DNA of 64,000 nt. Origin: DASXRA01 sp963737425. Its GTDB lineage: Bacteria > Actinomycetota > Actinomycetes > Mycobacteriales > Jatrophihabitantaceae. The notes beneath the pieces were generated by a model that was given only the letters and a program-made list of their open reading frames with translations, was not told the DNA's origin and did not search any database. The translations under genes and the position numbers were made by a program. The stretch is from contig CAVTSX010000006.1 in assembly GCA_963737425.1 (NCBI GenBank), positions 1 through 64,000 of the forward strand, written 5' to 3'. This document shows positions 55,373-63,203 of the stretch, piece after piece; within the stretch, counting starts at the first letter, position 1, and every line of letters starts with the position of its first letter.

Positions 55373-55430
55373 CCCCGGATCGTGCAACTCTCTGCGGTCT
55401 GACACCGCAAGAAGTTGCACGATCGGCCCC
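55373..55430. repeat. Palindrome, family B copy 3
   Basis: Outer arms GATCGTGCAACT and AGTTGCACGATC with an inner TGCGGT/ACCGCA pair form a hairpin directly after the DUF6295 stop, a likely terminator. The sequence is shared with copies at 34707-34761 and 42424-42474. It ends 16 bases before the next gene's start. Confidence 0.78.
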
Positions 55431-55445
55431 GATTAGGGTCGGGGC

Positions 55446-56414
55446 GTGCGCGCTGTCTATGCCTCATCGCCCAATTCCGAAGACCCGCTCGCCTCGCTCG
55501 TCGTCGGTGAGCGCCCCGACCCGGTGGCACCGGACGGCTTCACCACCGTCGAGGTCAAGGCGGCCAGCCTGAATCACCACGATCTGTGGACGCTTCGCGG
55601 TCTGGGCATCAGCGCCGAGGCATTCCCGATGATCCTCGGCTGCGACGCCGCGGGTATCGACACCTCGAGCGGCGACGAGGTCGTCGTTCACTCGGTGATC
55701 TCGAGCGCGGGATGGGACGGCGACGAGACGCTCGACCCGAAACGGTCGCTGCTCTCCGAGAAGCACCAGGGCACGATGGCCGAGCGTGTCGTCGTACCGA
55801 AGCGCAACGTCGTACCGAAACCGGCCGACCTGTCTTTCGCCGAAGCTGCCTGTCTGCCCACCGCGTGGCTGACCGCGTACCGGATGCTGTTCGTCAACTC
55901 CGGGCTGCAGCCGGGCCGCACCGTGCTGGTCCAGGGCGCATCAGGCGGTGTCGCCACGGCGTGCATTGCGATGGCCCGGGCGGCGGGCTATCGCGTGTGG
56001 GCCACCGCGCGTACCGAGGCGAAGCAGGCGGCGGCCCTGCGGCTGGGCGCGCACGAGGCATTCGCGTCCGGAGCGCGCTTGCCGGAGAGAGTCGATGCGG
56101 TCATCGAGACGGTAGGCGCCGCCACCTGGTCGCACTCGCTGAAATCGTTGCGGCCGGGCGGGCGCGTCGTCATCTCCGGCGCGACGTCCGGCCCGAATCC
56201 GGCGGCCGAGCTGAACCGCATCTTCTTCCTGCAACTGTCGGTCGTGGGTTCGACGATGGGTACCCGGACCGACCTGGGCGACCTGCTGACGTTCCTGCGC
56301 AACACCGGCGTTCGACCGCACATCGACCGCACATTGCCTCTCGCCTCGGCGGCCGACGGGTTCGCCGCGATGGAATCCGGCGAACTGATCGGGAAGATCG
56401 TCTTCGAGATCTAG
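55446..56414 (+). CDS. Zinc-type/quinone oxidoreductase (MDR family)
   Basis: The 322-residue medium-chain dehydrogenase has the GroES-like domain (VEVKAASLNHHDLWTLRGLG, MILGCDAAGI) and the Rossmann domain (LVQGASGGVATACIAMARAAGYRVWATAR). Catalytic zinc ligands are not kept as a set, so it is probably a quinone or enoyl reductase type using NADPH. The stop TAG (56412-56414) lies within the left terminal repeat of the MITE-like element, so the C-terminus EI-stop is set by that insertion. Confidence 0.92.
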   Translation: MRAVYASSPNSEDPLASLVVGERPDPVAPDGFTTVEVKAASLNHHDLWTLRGLGISAEAFPMILGCDAAGIDTSSGDEVVVHSVISSAGWDGDETLDPKRSLLSEKHQGTMAERVVVPKRNVVPKPADLSFAEAACLPTAWLTAYRMLFVNSGLQPGRTVLVQGASGGVATACIAMARAAGYRVWATARTEAKQAAALRLGAHEAFASGARLPERVDAVIETVGAATWSHSLKSLRPGGRVVISGATSGPNPAAELNRIFFLQLSVVGSTMGTRTDLGDLLTFLRNTGVRPHIDRTLPLASAADGFAAMESGELIGKIVFEI

Positions 56415-56577
56415 TGTCCCGCGCCAGAAATTGGGCGAGTAAGTCCGGTGATCCAGGTGTGCGCTCGCAAGGCGGACGAGGAGCCGATACCGGGGTTGTA
56501 TCGGCGACGAGGACAACGCGGCGAGCGTGCAGCTGGGCGCCGGAATTACCGTCTGAATTTCTGGCGCGGGACACTAG
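56411..56577. mobile_element. 167-bp MITE-like element with 22-bp perfect terminal inverted repeats
   Basis: The left end 56411-56432 begins CTAGTGTCCCGCGCCAG and is repeated exactly, inverted, at 56556-56577. The interior (123 bp) has no gene. Ends start with CTAG or TA, as elements with TA target sites (IS630-like) do. It is inserted at the very end of the oxidoreductase gene and just upstream of the 2H phosphoesterase gene. Confidence 0.85.
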
Positions 56578-56582
56578 CCGCG

Positions 56583-57155
56583 ATGTCGAAGGCGGACAAG
56601 GCACCCCGGCGGGTCACCGCCGTGGTGTGCGCGGGCTTCGATCCGGCGACCGACGACGCGATCCTGGCGGTACGTGAGCACGTCCGGTCAGCGGGCGTGC
56701 GCCTGCCGGACCACCCGCCGCATCGCCCCCACTTCAGTCTCGGCGCGGCTCGAGTCGAGCGGGCGGAGCTGCCGCGGGTGTTCGAGGTGGCGCGCGGGGT
56801 CGCCGCTTCGCATCGGCCCGTCTCGCTCCGGCTGGTCGAGGTCGGACGCTTCGGACGGGCCGGCGTGGTCTGGCTCGGGCCGGCACCGTCACCGGATCTG
56901 CTGCGGCTGCAGCGCGACGTCGACGCCGCGTTGCAAGGGGCCGGTTGGCCGCGGGCATTCGGCGAGCGGAGTGACCCGGCACAGTGGATTGCCCACTGCA
57001 CACTGGCAACCCGCGTGCCCAAACCGCTATTGCGAAGGATCCAGGCCGAGGTCACGGCCGGCTACCGCCCCATCGGAGCGACCGTCGACGCGCTGGCCAC
57101 CATTCTGGTCGGCGGTTCCGGCGACGTGGCGCATGCGCCGCTCGGGGTGGGCTGA
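56583..57155 (+). CDS. 2H phosphoesterase (2'-5' RNA ligase family), first
   Basis: The 190-residue protein has two H-x-(S/T) motifs, H50-F-S (PHRPHFSLG) and H138-C-T (QWIAHCTLATRVP), the hallmark of the 2H family (RNA cyclic phosphodiesterases and ligases). It begins MSKADKAPRRVTAVVCAGFD. The start lies 6 bases after the MITE-like element. Its last 129 bases overlap the 3' end of a second 2H gene on the other strand. Confidence 0.85.
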   Translation: MSKADKAPRRVTAVVCAGFDPATDDAILAVREHVRSAGVRLPDHPPHRPHFSLGAARVERAELPRVFEVARGVAASHRPVSLRLVEVGRFGRAGVVWLGPAPSPDLLRLQRDVDAALQGAGWPRAFGERSDPAQWIAHCTLATRVPKPLLRRIQAEVTAGYRPIGATVDALATILVGGSGDVAHAPLGVG

Positions 57156-57677
57156 TCTCACCGAGGCGAACGGAAACGTCTGCTCGAGCTCCCAGCAGTC
57201 GGCCCGGCGCACCAGCAGGCTCAGCTCGGCGACCCACGATCGCAACGGCAGGGCCTGCTCGACGTCGGAGACGATGTGGCCGAGTTCGTCGGGATCGGTG
57301 GTGTCGGAGATCGTGAGGTGCGGTGTGGGCTGGTTGCCGTAGTCGCCGCCGTAGGGCGGGTACGCCGGCCACCGCCTCGCGACGGCCTGGGTCAGCGCCA
57401 GGATCGGCGCGGCCGGCTGAGGGTCGAGCCACAATACGTCCGGGAAACGCCTGAGCGCGGCGAAGGTGATCTCGAGCGGCTCCATCGCGGCCACGATGCC
57501 CGCTACCGCAAGGCGGTCCTCAGCGGTCAGCTCATCGATCGGAATCCAGGGATAGAGCACGGTGACGTGCGTCGGGACCCCCAGTGGCGCCGACGAGTCA
57601 TGCTGCGAACGCCACTTGCCGACCACGGGTTCCGCCTCTGGAATGCGCAGGATGAGCCCGGTCTCGCCCTCGGTCAT
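57027..57677 (-). CDS. 2H phosphoesterase (2'-5' RNA ligase family), second
   Basis: The 216-residue protein has H37-V-T (GVPTHVTVLYPW) and H120-L-T (PTPHLTISDTT) of the 2H family. The two proteins are only distant relatives. The last about 40 residues (HPERRMRHVAGTADQNGG ...) overlap the convergent 2H gene and are probably not part of the fold. Substrates may be 2',3'-cyclic or 2'-5' phosphodiesters. Confidence 0.85.
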   Translation of the reverse strand: MTEGETGLILRIPEAEPVVGKWRSQHDSSAPLGVPTHVTVLYPWIPIDELTAEDRLAVAGIVAAMEPLEITFAALRRFPDVLWLDPQPAAPILALTQAVARRWPAYPPYGGDYGNQPTPHLTISDTTDPDELGHIVSDVEQALPLRSWVAELSLLVRRADCWELEQTFPFASVRSAHPERRMRHVAGTADQNGGQRVDGRSDGAVAGRDLGLDPSQ

Positions 57678-57786
57678 CGCTCATTCATATCGTGCAAGGA
57701 GCCCGATCGGGAAGCTTTACCCTTTTGTATTCGGGCTAATGCGCCACAATCCGGGTCACCGCGGCGGGTCCGAGCGGCCGCGCGCG

Positions 57787-59631
57787 TCACTTCTTGGTGG
57801 TCTCCGCCCCGCCGGTGGAGAGCGCGGCGATGAAGGCTTCCTGCGGCACCTCGACGCGTCCGACCATCTTCATCCGCTTCTTGCCCTCCTTCTGCTTCTC
57901 GAGCAGCTTGCGCTTGCGGGTGATGTCGCCGCCGTAGCACTTTGCGAGGACGTCCTTGCGGATGGCACGGATGTTCTCGCGAGCGATGATCCGCGCCCCG
58001 ACCGCGGCCTGGATCGGCACCTCGAACTGCTGGCGCGGGATGAGCTCGCGAAGCTTGGCAGTCATCGTCGTGCCGTACCCGTAAGCCTTGTCCTTGTGGA
58101 CGATCGCGCTGAAGGCGTCGACCGTCTCGCCCTGCAGGAGGATGTCGACCTTCACCAGGTCCGCCGCCTGCTCGCCGGCCGCCTCGTAGTCGAGGGAGGC
58201 ATACCCCCGGGTACGGGACTTCAACGCGTCGAAGAAGTCGAAGATGATCTCGGCGAGCGGCAGGGAGTAACGCAACTCGACCCGCGTCTCGGACAGGTAG
58301 TCCATGCCGCCGAGCGTTCCGCGCCGCGACTGGCAAAGCTCCATGACCGCGCCGATGTATTCACTCGGCGCGATGATCATGGCGCTGACGACGGGCTCGT
58401 AGACGTCGGCGATCTTCTTCCCGGTCGGCCAGTCCGACGGGTTCGTCACGACGTGCTCGGCACCGTCCTCGAGCACGACGCGGTACACGACGTTGGGCGC
58501 CGTCGAGATCAGGTCGAGATCGAACTCTCTTTCGAGGCGATCCCGAGTTATTTCCAAATGCAGCAGGCCGAGGAAACCGCATCGGAAGCCGAATCCCAGC
58601 GCCGCACTCGTTTCGGGCTCGTAGGCCAGCGCGGCGTCGTTGAGGCGCAACCGGTCCAGGGCGTCGCGCAGCAGCGGGTAGTCCGAGCCGTCCATCGGGT
58701 ACAGGCCGGAGTAGACCATCGGACGCGGATCGCGGTAGCCGCCGAGAGATTCCTTCGCCGGCTTGGCCGCATCGGTGATCGTGTCGCCAACACGTGACTG
58801 GCGCACGTCCTTGACGCCCGTGATCAGGTAGCCGACCTCGCCGACGCCGAGGCCGTTCGTCGGCACCGGCTCCGGGGAGATGACGCCGATCTCGAGCAGT
58901 TCGTGGGTGGCGCCGGTCGACATCATCTTGATGCGCTCGCGCGGCGAGAAATGCCCGTCGATGACGCGGATGTAGGTGATCACGCCGCGGTAGATGTCAT
59001 AGACCGAGTCGAAGATCATCGCGCGTGGCGCGGCTTCGGCATCGCCCACCGGAGCGGGAACCTCGCGGCAGATCACCTCGAGCAGTTCCGCAACACCCTC
59101 GCCGGTCTTCGCACTGACACGCAGGACGTCGTCGGCATCGCAGCCGATGATGTGGGAGATCTCGGCCGCGTAGACGTCCGGCTGCGCGGCCGGCAGGTCG
59201 ATCTTGTTGAGCACCGGGATGATGCGCAGGTCGTTCTCCAGCGCGAGATAGAGGTTGGCGAGCGTCTGCGCCTCGATGCCCTGTGCGGCGTCGACGAGCA
59301 GCACAGCGCCTTCGCAGGCGGCGAGGCTTCGGCTGACCTCATAGGTGAAGTCGACGTGGCCCGGCGTGTCAATCATGTGCAGCACGTGGTCGACGCCGGT
59401 GACCCGTGACTTCCAGGGCATCCGGATGCTCTGCGCCTTGATCGTGATGCCGCGCTCGCGCTCGATGTCCATCCGGTCCAGATACTGCGCGCGCATCTGC
59501 CGGCCCTCCACGACCCCCGTCAACTGCAGCAGCCGGTCAGCGAGTGTCGACTTGCCGTGGTCAATGTGGGCAATGATGCAGAAATTGCGGATGAGGGCCG
59601 GATCGGTACGGCTTGTGATGCTCTCGGTCAC
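57787..59631 (-). CDS. lepA: Elongation factor 4 (LepA)
   Basis: EF4 is a ribosomal GTPase that can back-translocate ribosomes. The 614-residue protein has the G1 loop AHIDHGKSTLADRL, RERGITIKAQ, DTPGHVDF and NKIDLP, the EF-G-like domains, and the LepA-specific C-terminal domain (KLRELIPRQQFEVPIQAAVGARIIARENIRAIRKDVLAKCYGGD). GTG 59631 is the start. It lies between hemW and rpsT, in the conserved block. Confidence 0.96.
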   Translation of the reverse strand: MTESITSRTDPALIRNFCIIAHIDHGKSTLADRLLQLTGVVEGRQMRAQYLDRMDIERERGITIKAQSIRMPWKSRVTGVDHVLHMIDTPGHVDFTYEVSRSLAACEGAVLLVDAAQGIEAQTLANLYLALENDLRIIPVLNKIDLPAAQPDVYAAEISHIIGCDADDVLRVSAKTGEGVAELLEVICREVPAPVGDAEAAPRAMIFDSVYDIYRGVITYIRVIDGHFSPRERIKMMSTGATHELLEIGVISPEPVPTNGLGVGEVGYLITGVKDVRQSRVGDTITDAAKPAKESLGGYRDPRPMVYSGLYPMDGSDYPLLRDALDRLRLNDAALAYEPETSAALGFGFRCGFLGLLHLEITRDRLEREFDLDLISTAPNVVYRVVLEDGAEHVVTNPSDWPTGKKIADVYEPVVSAMIIAPSEYIGAVMELCQSRRGTLGGMDYLSETRVELRYSLPLAEIIFDFFDALKSRTRGYASLDYEAAGEQAADLVKVDILLQGETVDAFSAIVHKDKAYGYGTTMTAKLRELIPRQQFEVPIQAAVGARIIARENIRAIRKDVLAKCYGGDITRKRKLLEKQKEGKKRMKMVGRVEVPQEAFIAALSTGGAETTKK

Positions 59632-59711
59632 TGGCGGCTTTCACTTGACGGACGGGGAACGCGCTCCATCGTCGCATGCACGGTGACGGCATTTGCCGCG
59701 AAGATGTGCCG

Positions 59712-60926
59712 GTGAGCGCGCATCATGCCCGTGACCCCCGTGGCTTTCCGGTGCCTCGACCCGGGGGCCGACCCATGATCGCGACCTTCGGCGTGCCGGC
59801 GAGGGTCTCGACGGTAGAGCTCTTCTTCGACCTCGTGTTCGTGTTCACGATCACCGAGGTGGCGGCGATCGTCGTCGAATCACCGAACGGCGCCGGGGTT
59901 GCGCGTGCCGCGATCACGCTGTCGATCATCTTCTGGATGTACGGCGGCTTCGCGTGGCTGACGAACTCGAACGACCCGGACAGCCTCGCGCGCCGCAGCG
60001 TGCTGCTCGGTGCGATGGCAGCGTTCTTCGTGTGTTCGCTTGCCGTCCCGACTGCCTTCGGTAGTAGCGGGTTGGCGTTCGGCCTGGCCTACCTCGTCGT
60101 CGTGCTCGTGCACGCGGGCGGCTTCCTCGTCTTCGTCGGCGGCGCCGCGGTCGGCCCGGTGATCCGGTTCCTCCCCTGGAATCTGCTCAGCGCGGGGCTC
60201 ATCCTCGCCGCCGCGTGGGCGCACGGCACCGTGGACTGGATCCTCTGGTCAACCGCGGTCGTGGTGCAATGGCTGACACCGATCGTCATTCGGGTCGGGC
60301 AGAACTTCACGATCAACACCGCGCATTTCGGCGAACGGCACGGCCTGGTCATTCTCATCGTTCTCGGCGAGTCGCTGGTGAGCGTGGCCCTCGCCAGCCA
60401 GCACGAGCACGTCGCACCTCGCCTCACGATCGGCGTTCTCGCGGGACTGGCCGCCGCGGCCGCGATGTGGTGGATGTACTTCGCAGCAGACGACGACCGT
60501 GCCGTCGCGGCCATGGACGCCGCACCCGCCGACCGCAGGCCGATCTGGGCGATCACCGGCTACTTCTTCGCCCACCTCGTGATGATCTTCGGCATCCTGC
60601 TGCTTGCCGCGGGCACCCGGCTGTCGGTCGATGACCTGTTCGGCGCGACGTCGGTGGCGAGCGCGTGGCTCATCGCGTGCGGCGCCGGTCTGTTCGCCGC
60701 GGGCTCGGCCGGCTTCCGGTTGGCCCTGCACTTCGCGCTGCCCGGGCCACGCGCGCTCGGCGCCGCCGTCTGCCTGAGTGCGGTTCCGGTGGGCCGCTAC
60801 GGCTCGGCAGCAGCCGAACTTGCCGTCGTCACTGCGGTCCTTGGTCTGACGTTGCTCGTCGAGCATCGCCTCGAGGCCCGCCCCGATGTGACCATCGCTC
60901 AGGCGTCGGAGAGGATGAGCGCATGA
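59712..60926 (+). CDS. LtrA (low temperature requirement A) family membrane protein
   Basis: The about 404-residue protein has about ten hydrophobic segments and the LtrA start pattern VSTVELFFDLVFVFTITEVAAIV, then FGERHGLVILIVLGESLVSVAL. Function in the family is unknown. The start is uncertain: GTG 59712 is proposed; the frame is open from 59676, and ATG 59775 (MIATFGVPAR) is also possible. The stop overlaps a short ORF (ATGA). Confidence 0.85.
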   Translation: MSAHHARDPRGFPVPRPGGRPMIATFGVPARVSTVELFFDLVFVFTITEVAAIVVESPNGAGVARAAITLSIIFWMYGGFAWLTNSNDPDSLARRSVLLGAMAAFFVCSLAVPTAFGSSGLAFGLAYLVVVLVHAGGFLVFVGGAAVGPVIRFLPWNLLSAGLILAAAWAHGTVDWILWSTAVVVQWLTPIVIRVGQNFTINTAHFGERHGLVILIVLGESLVSVALASQHEHVAPRLTIGVLAGLAAAAAMWWMYFAADDDRAVAAMDAAPADRRPIWAITGYFFAHLVMIFGILLLAAGTRLSVDDLFGATSVASAWLIACGAGLFAAGSAGFRLALHFALPGPRALGAAVCLSAVPVGRYGSAAAELAVVTAVLGLTLLVEHRLEARPDVTIAQASERMSA

Positions 60927-61033
60927 GCGAGTGCAGCGAGCCAGTTGAATTCGGCGCGGCGCGATCGGCGATGCCTGCCGACCCCGGATGCCCCGCCCCG
61001 ATGTCCCGGATCGGGAGGCACGAATCAGCATGA
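60923..61033 (+). CDS. Possible 36-codon bridging ORF
   Basis: The frame starts at an ATG overlapping the LtrA stop (ATGA, 60923-60926) and ends in a TGA overlapping the ATG of the next gene (61030-61033), so it would couple the two. The peptide (MSECSEPVEFGAARSAMPAD...) has no known pattern. It may be only a spacer that lets ribosomes re-initiate. Confidence 0.25.
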   Translation: MSECSEPVEFGAARSAMPADPGCPAPMSRIGRHESA

Positions 61034-61407
61034 CTGACCCACGTGCTGTCGTCGAGTACCGCGTGCCCGCCGCGATGCTGCGGGCAGGCGACCTGATCAA
61101 CACCTCTCCCGGCGGGGACGACGACTGGCAGGAGGTACTCGGCGTCTATCCCTCACCGGCGGCACTCGAGGGCGCGTCAGCCGAGGTCCGCACCCTCGTC
61201 GAGTCACTGTCTGGCCGCTACGTGGTCGTGCAGCTCACCGACATCGCTCCGGTCGACTCCAACGTCGACTTCTCCGACGGCGTTGCATTCGCGGTATCGA
61301 CCGACGAGTCCGACGATCTTGCCGTCACGGAGCTGGTCAGCGACGACGACGGGGTGCGCACGTACCTGTACACGAAGTTCGAGCTGGTCACGATTCGCGG
61401 GACCTGA
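61030..61407 (+). CDS. Conserved hypothetical protein
   Basis: The 125-residue soluble protein (MTDPRAVVEYRVPAAMLRAGDLINTSPGGDDDWQEVLGVYPSP) is acidic and mixed alpha/beta, with an Asp-rich segment (VSTDESDDLAVTELVSDDDGVRTYLYTKFELVTIRG) at the C-terminus. I do not recognise the family. GGGAGG lies 11 bases before ATG 61030. It is in the same direction as rpsT. Confidence 0.65.
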   Translation: MTDPRAVVEYRVPAAMLRAGDLINTSPGGDDDWQEVLGVYPSPAALEGASAEVRTLVESLSGRYVVVQLTDIAPVDSNVDFSDGVAFAVSTDESDDLAVTELVSDDDGVRTYLYTKFELVTIRGT

Positions 61408-61466
61408 TCAGGACGTGCGCGGGCGGCTGACGTCCGAGGCCACCGGCTTGCCGACAATGGGGCATT

Positions 61467-61495
61467 TTGGCTGCGCGTTTGCGCGCTGGTAGCCT
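61467..61495 (+). promoter_or_regulatory. Probable promoter of rpsT
   Basis: TTGGCT (61467-61472) and TAGCCT (61490-61495) are separated by 17 bases, matching sigma-70-type -35 and -10 boxes of actinobacterial housekeeping promoters. The site is about 100 bases upstream of the rpsT start, leaving a 5' leader in which S20 could bind. Confidence 0.6.
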
Positions 61496-61597
61496 GATGC
61501 GGTTGTCCGCATGTCCCAGGCACGTTGGCTTTCCTCGCCAGCGCCGGTGCGTCGCAGGCAGCTCGTCTAGACCATCCGAGAACTCGAGGCTTCCTTC

Positions 61598-61858
61598 GTG
61601 GCGAACATCAAGTCCCAGATCAAGCGGATCCGGACCAACGAGTCGGCCCGGCTGCGCAACAAGAGCGTCAAGTCAGCTGTCAAGACTGCTGTGCGCCGCT
61701 TCCGTGAGGCGGCCGACTCGGGTGACCGTGACGCCGCGCTGACGGCGCTGACCACCGCATCGCGGCAGCTCGACAAGGCCGCGAGCAAGGGCGTCATCCA
61801 CGCCAACCAGGCAGCGAACAAGAAGTCGGCGATGGCGCGGCGCGCCAACGCTCTCTGA
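61598..61858 (+). CDS. rpsT: 30S ribosomal protein S20
   Basis: The 86-residue basic protein (ANIKSQIKRIRTNESARLRNKSVKSAVKTAVRRFREAADSGDRDAALTALTTASRQLDKAASKGVIHANQAANKKSAMARR) matches bS20 along its length. GTG 61598 is the start. It is on the plus strand, against holA, and next to lepA as in many actinobacteria. Confidence 0.97.
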   Translation: MANIKSQIKRIRTNESARLRNKSVKSAVKTAVRRFREAADSGDRDAALTALTTASRQLDKAASKGVIHANQAANKKSAMARRANAL

Positions 61859-61906
61859 CGATCTCATCGGCCCACCGCAAGCAACGTGGTGTGTTGCGCC
61901 TCACCG

Positions 61907-61975
61907 CAGGTGGGCACTTATGCGCCGGGTGGGCACTTGTAAGTGCCCACCCGGCGGCACAACTGCCCACCTGCT
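61907..61975. repeat. Long palindrome, family A copy 2 (intergenic)
   Basis: A hairpin of about 33 bp (arms GCAGGTGGGCACTT and AAC-TGCCCACCTGC outside, GCCGGGTGGGCACTT and AAGTGCCCACCCGGC inside, loop GT) lies between the convergent rpsT and holA genes. It shares its core with 27901-27967 and would terminate both transcripts. Confidence 0.85.
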
Positions 61976-62062
61976 GGGGCGCCGGTGCCGACTGGGCATC
62001 GATTGTCGACCTCATCGCACTGTTGATCATGAAACGCCAAATGCCGCCGCCGCCCCTGGCAC

Positions 62063-62232
62063 GACGGCCCGGACGAGCGCTGGCTTACACGGCCCGGACG
62101 AGCGCTGGCTCACATGGCTCGGGCAGCACTGGCTCGCACGGCCCGGACGAGCGCTGGCTCACATAGCTCGGGCAGCACTGGCTCGCACGGCCCGGACGAG
62201 CGCTGGCTCACATGGCTCGGGCAGCACTCAAC
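62063..62232. repeat. 49-bp tandem repeat, about 3.4 units
   Basis: The unit CACGGCCCGGACGAGCG... starts at 62088, 62137 and 62186, exactly 49 bases apart, with one or two differences (TAGC for TGGC). A partial unit lies in front, and the last unit is cut at 62232. The last unit runs into the final codons and stop of holA (62208). The gap 61859-62207 has no gene. Confidence 0.85.
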
Positions 62233-63203
62233 TGGCCGATGGCACGCTCGATCGCATAGCCGGGATCTGCAGCGACACCCTTTACGTCGGCGTTCAGGTC
62301 GGCCACTACGCCGAGCGCCCGCCGAAGGCCTGGCTCGGTCCAGCCCCGCGCCTGTCCCTGGGCACGCTTGACCTTCCACGGCGGCATGCCGAGCTGCTGG
62401 GCAAGTTCGTACGGATTTCCGCGTCCCGCGGCGGTGAGCCGGGCGATCGAGCGCACCCCGTCGGCGAGCGCGTCGGCGATAACCACGTGGGGAACGCCGA
62501 TCGACAGCGCCCAGCGCAGCGTCTCAAGTGCTCCTCTCGCATCGCCGACCATCGCCCGGTCGGATACCGCGAAGCCGGTGACCTCGGCCCGGCCACGGTG
62601 ATATTCGGCCACGACGGCGGCGTCGATCCGTCCACCCGAATCACCGACGAGCTGTGCGGCAGTCGTGGCGAGCACGCGCAGATCGCTGCCCACAGCGTCG
62701 AGCAGCAACGAGGCCGCGTCGGGAGTTATCGAGCCGCCGGCCCGGCGGACCTCGCCTCTCAGGAAGTCCAGGCGTTCGTCGTGGCGGGTCAGCCGCATGC
62801 AGGAAACCTCGCGGGCACCGGCCTTGCGTGCGGCAGCCAGCAACGCCTTGCCTTTGGCCCCGCCTGCGTGCTGCAGCACGATGCTGATGTCGTCGAGCGG
62901 ATGGCTGAGCAACGACGTGACCGAGTCGATGACTGCGACCCGTAGATCCTGGGCCGCGACAATGACGATCACTCGTCGACCGCCGAACAACGACGGGCTG
63001 GCCATTTCGCGCAGATCGGCCGCCTCGACCTCACCACCGACCCGTTCCAGGATGTCGGCGGACGGGTCGGCACGACGCGCCGCGGCGGAGATCTGCTCGA
63101 TGGCGCGGGTCGCGAGGTATTCCTCGTCACCCACGAGCAGGACGACCGGAGGAAGGTCGTCGTCGATATCGAAGCCGGCGGAGACGCGGGTTGCCACGAG
63201 CAC
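62208..63203 (-). CDS. holA: DNA polymerase III, delta subunit
   Basis: HolA loads the beta sliding clamp as part of the clamp loader. The 331-residue protein has the family pattern LVGDEEYLATRAIEQI, ERVGGEVEAADLREMASPSLFGGRRVIVIV and, in the C-terminal part, RWALSIGVPHVVIADALADGVRSIARL ... AQQLGMPPWKVKRAQGQARGW. GTG 63203 is the start. The upstream comEC frame continues 235 bases inside it in another frame. Confidence 0.93.
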   Translation of the reverse strand: MLVATRVSAGFDIDDDLPPVVLLVGDEEYLATRAIEQISAAARRADPSADILERVGGEVEAADLREMASPSLFGGRRVIVIVAAQDLRVAVIDSVTSLLSHPLDDISIVLQHAGGAKGKALLAAARKAGAREVSCMRLTRHDERLDFLRGEVRRAGGSITPDAASLLLDAVGSDLRVLATTAAQLVGDSGGRIDAAVVAEYHRGRAEVTGFAVSDRAMVGDARGALETLRWALSIGVPHVVIADALADGVRSIARLTAAGRGNPYELAQQLGMPPWKVKRAQGQARGWTEPGLRRALGVVADLNADVKGVAADPGYAIERAIGQLSAARAM

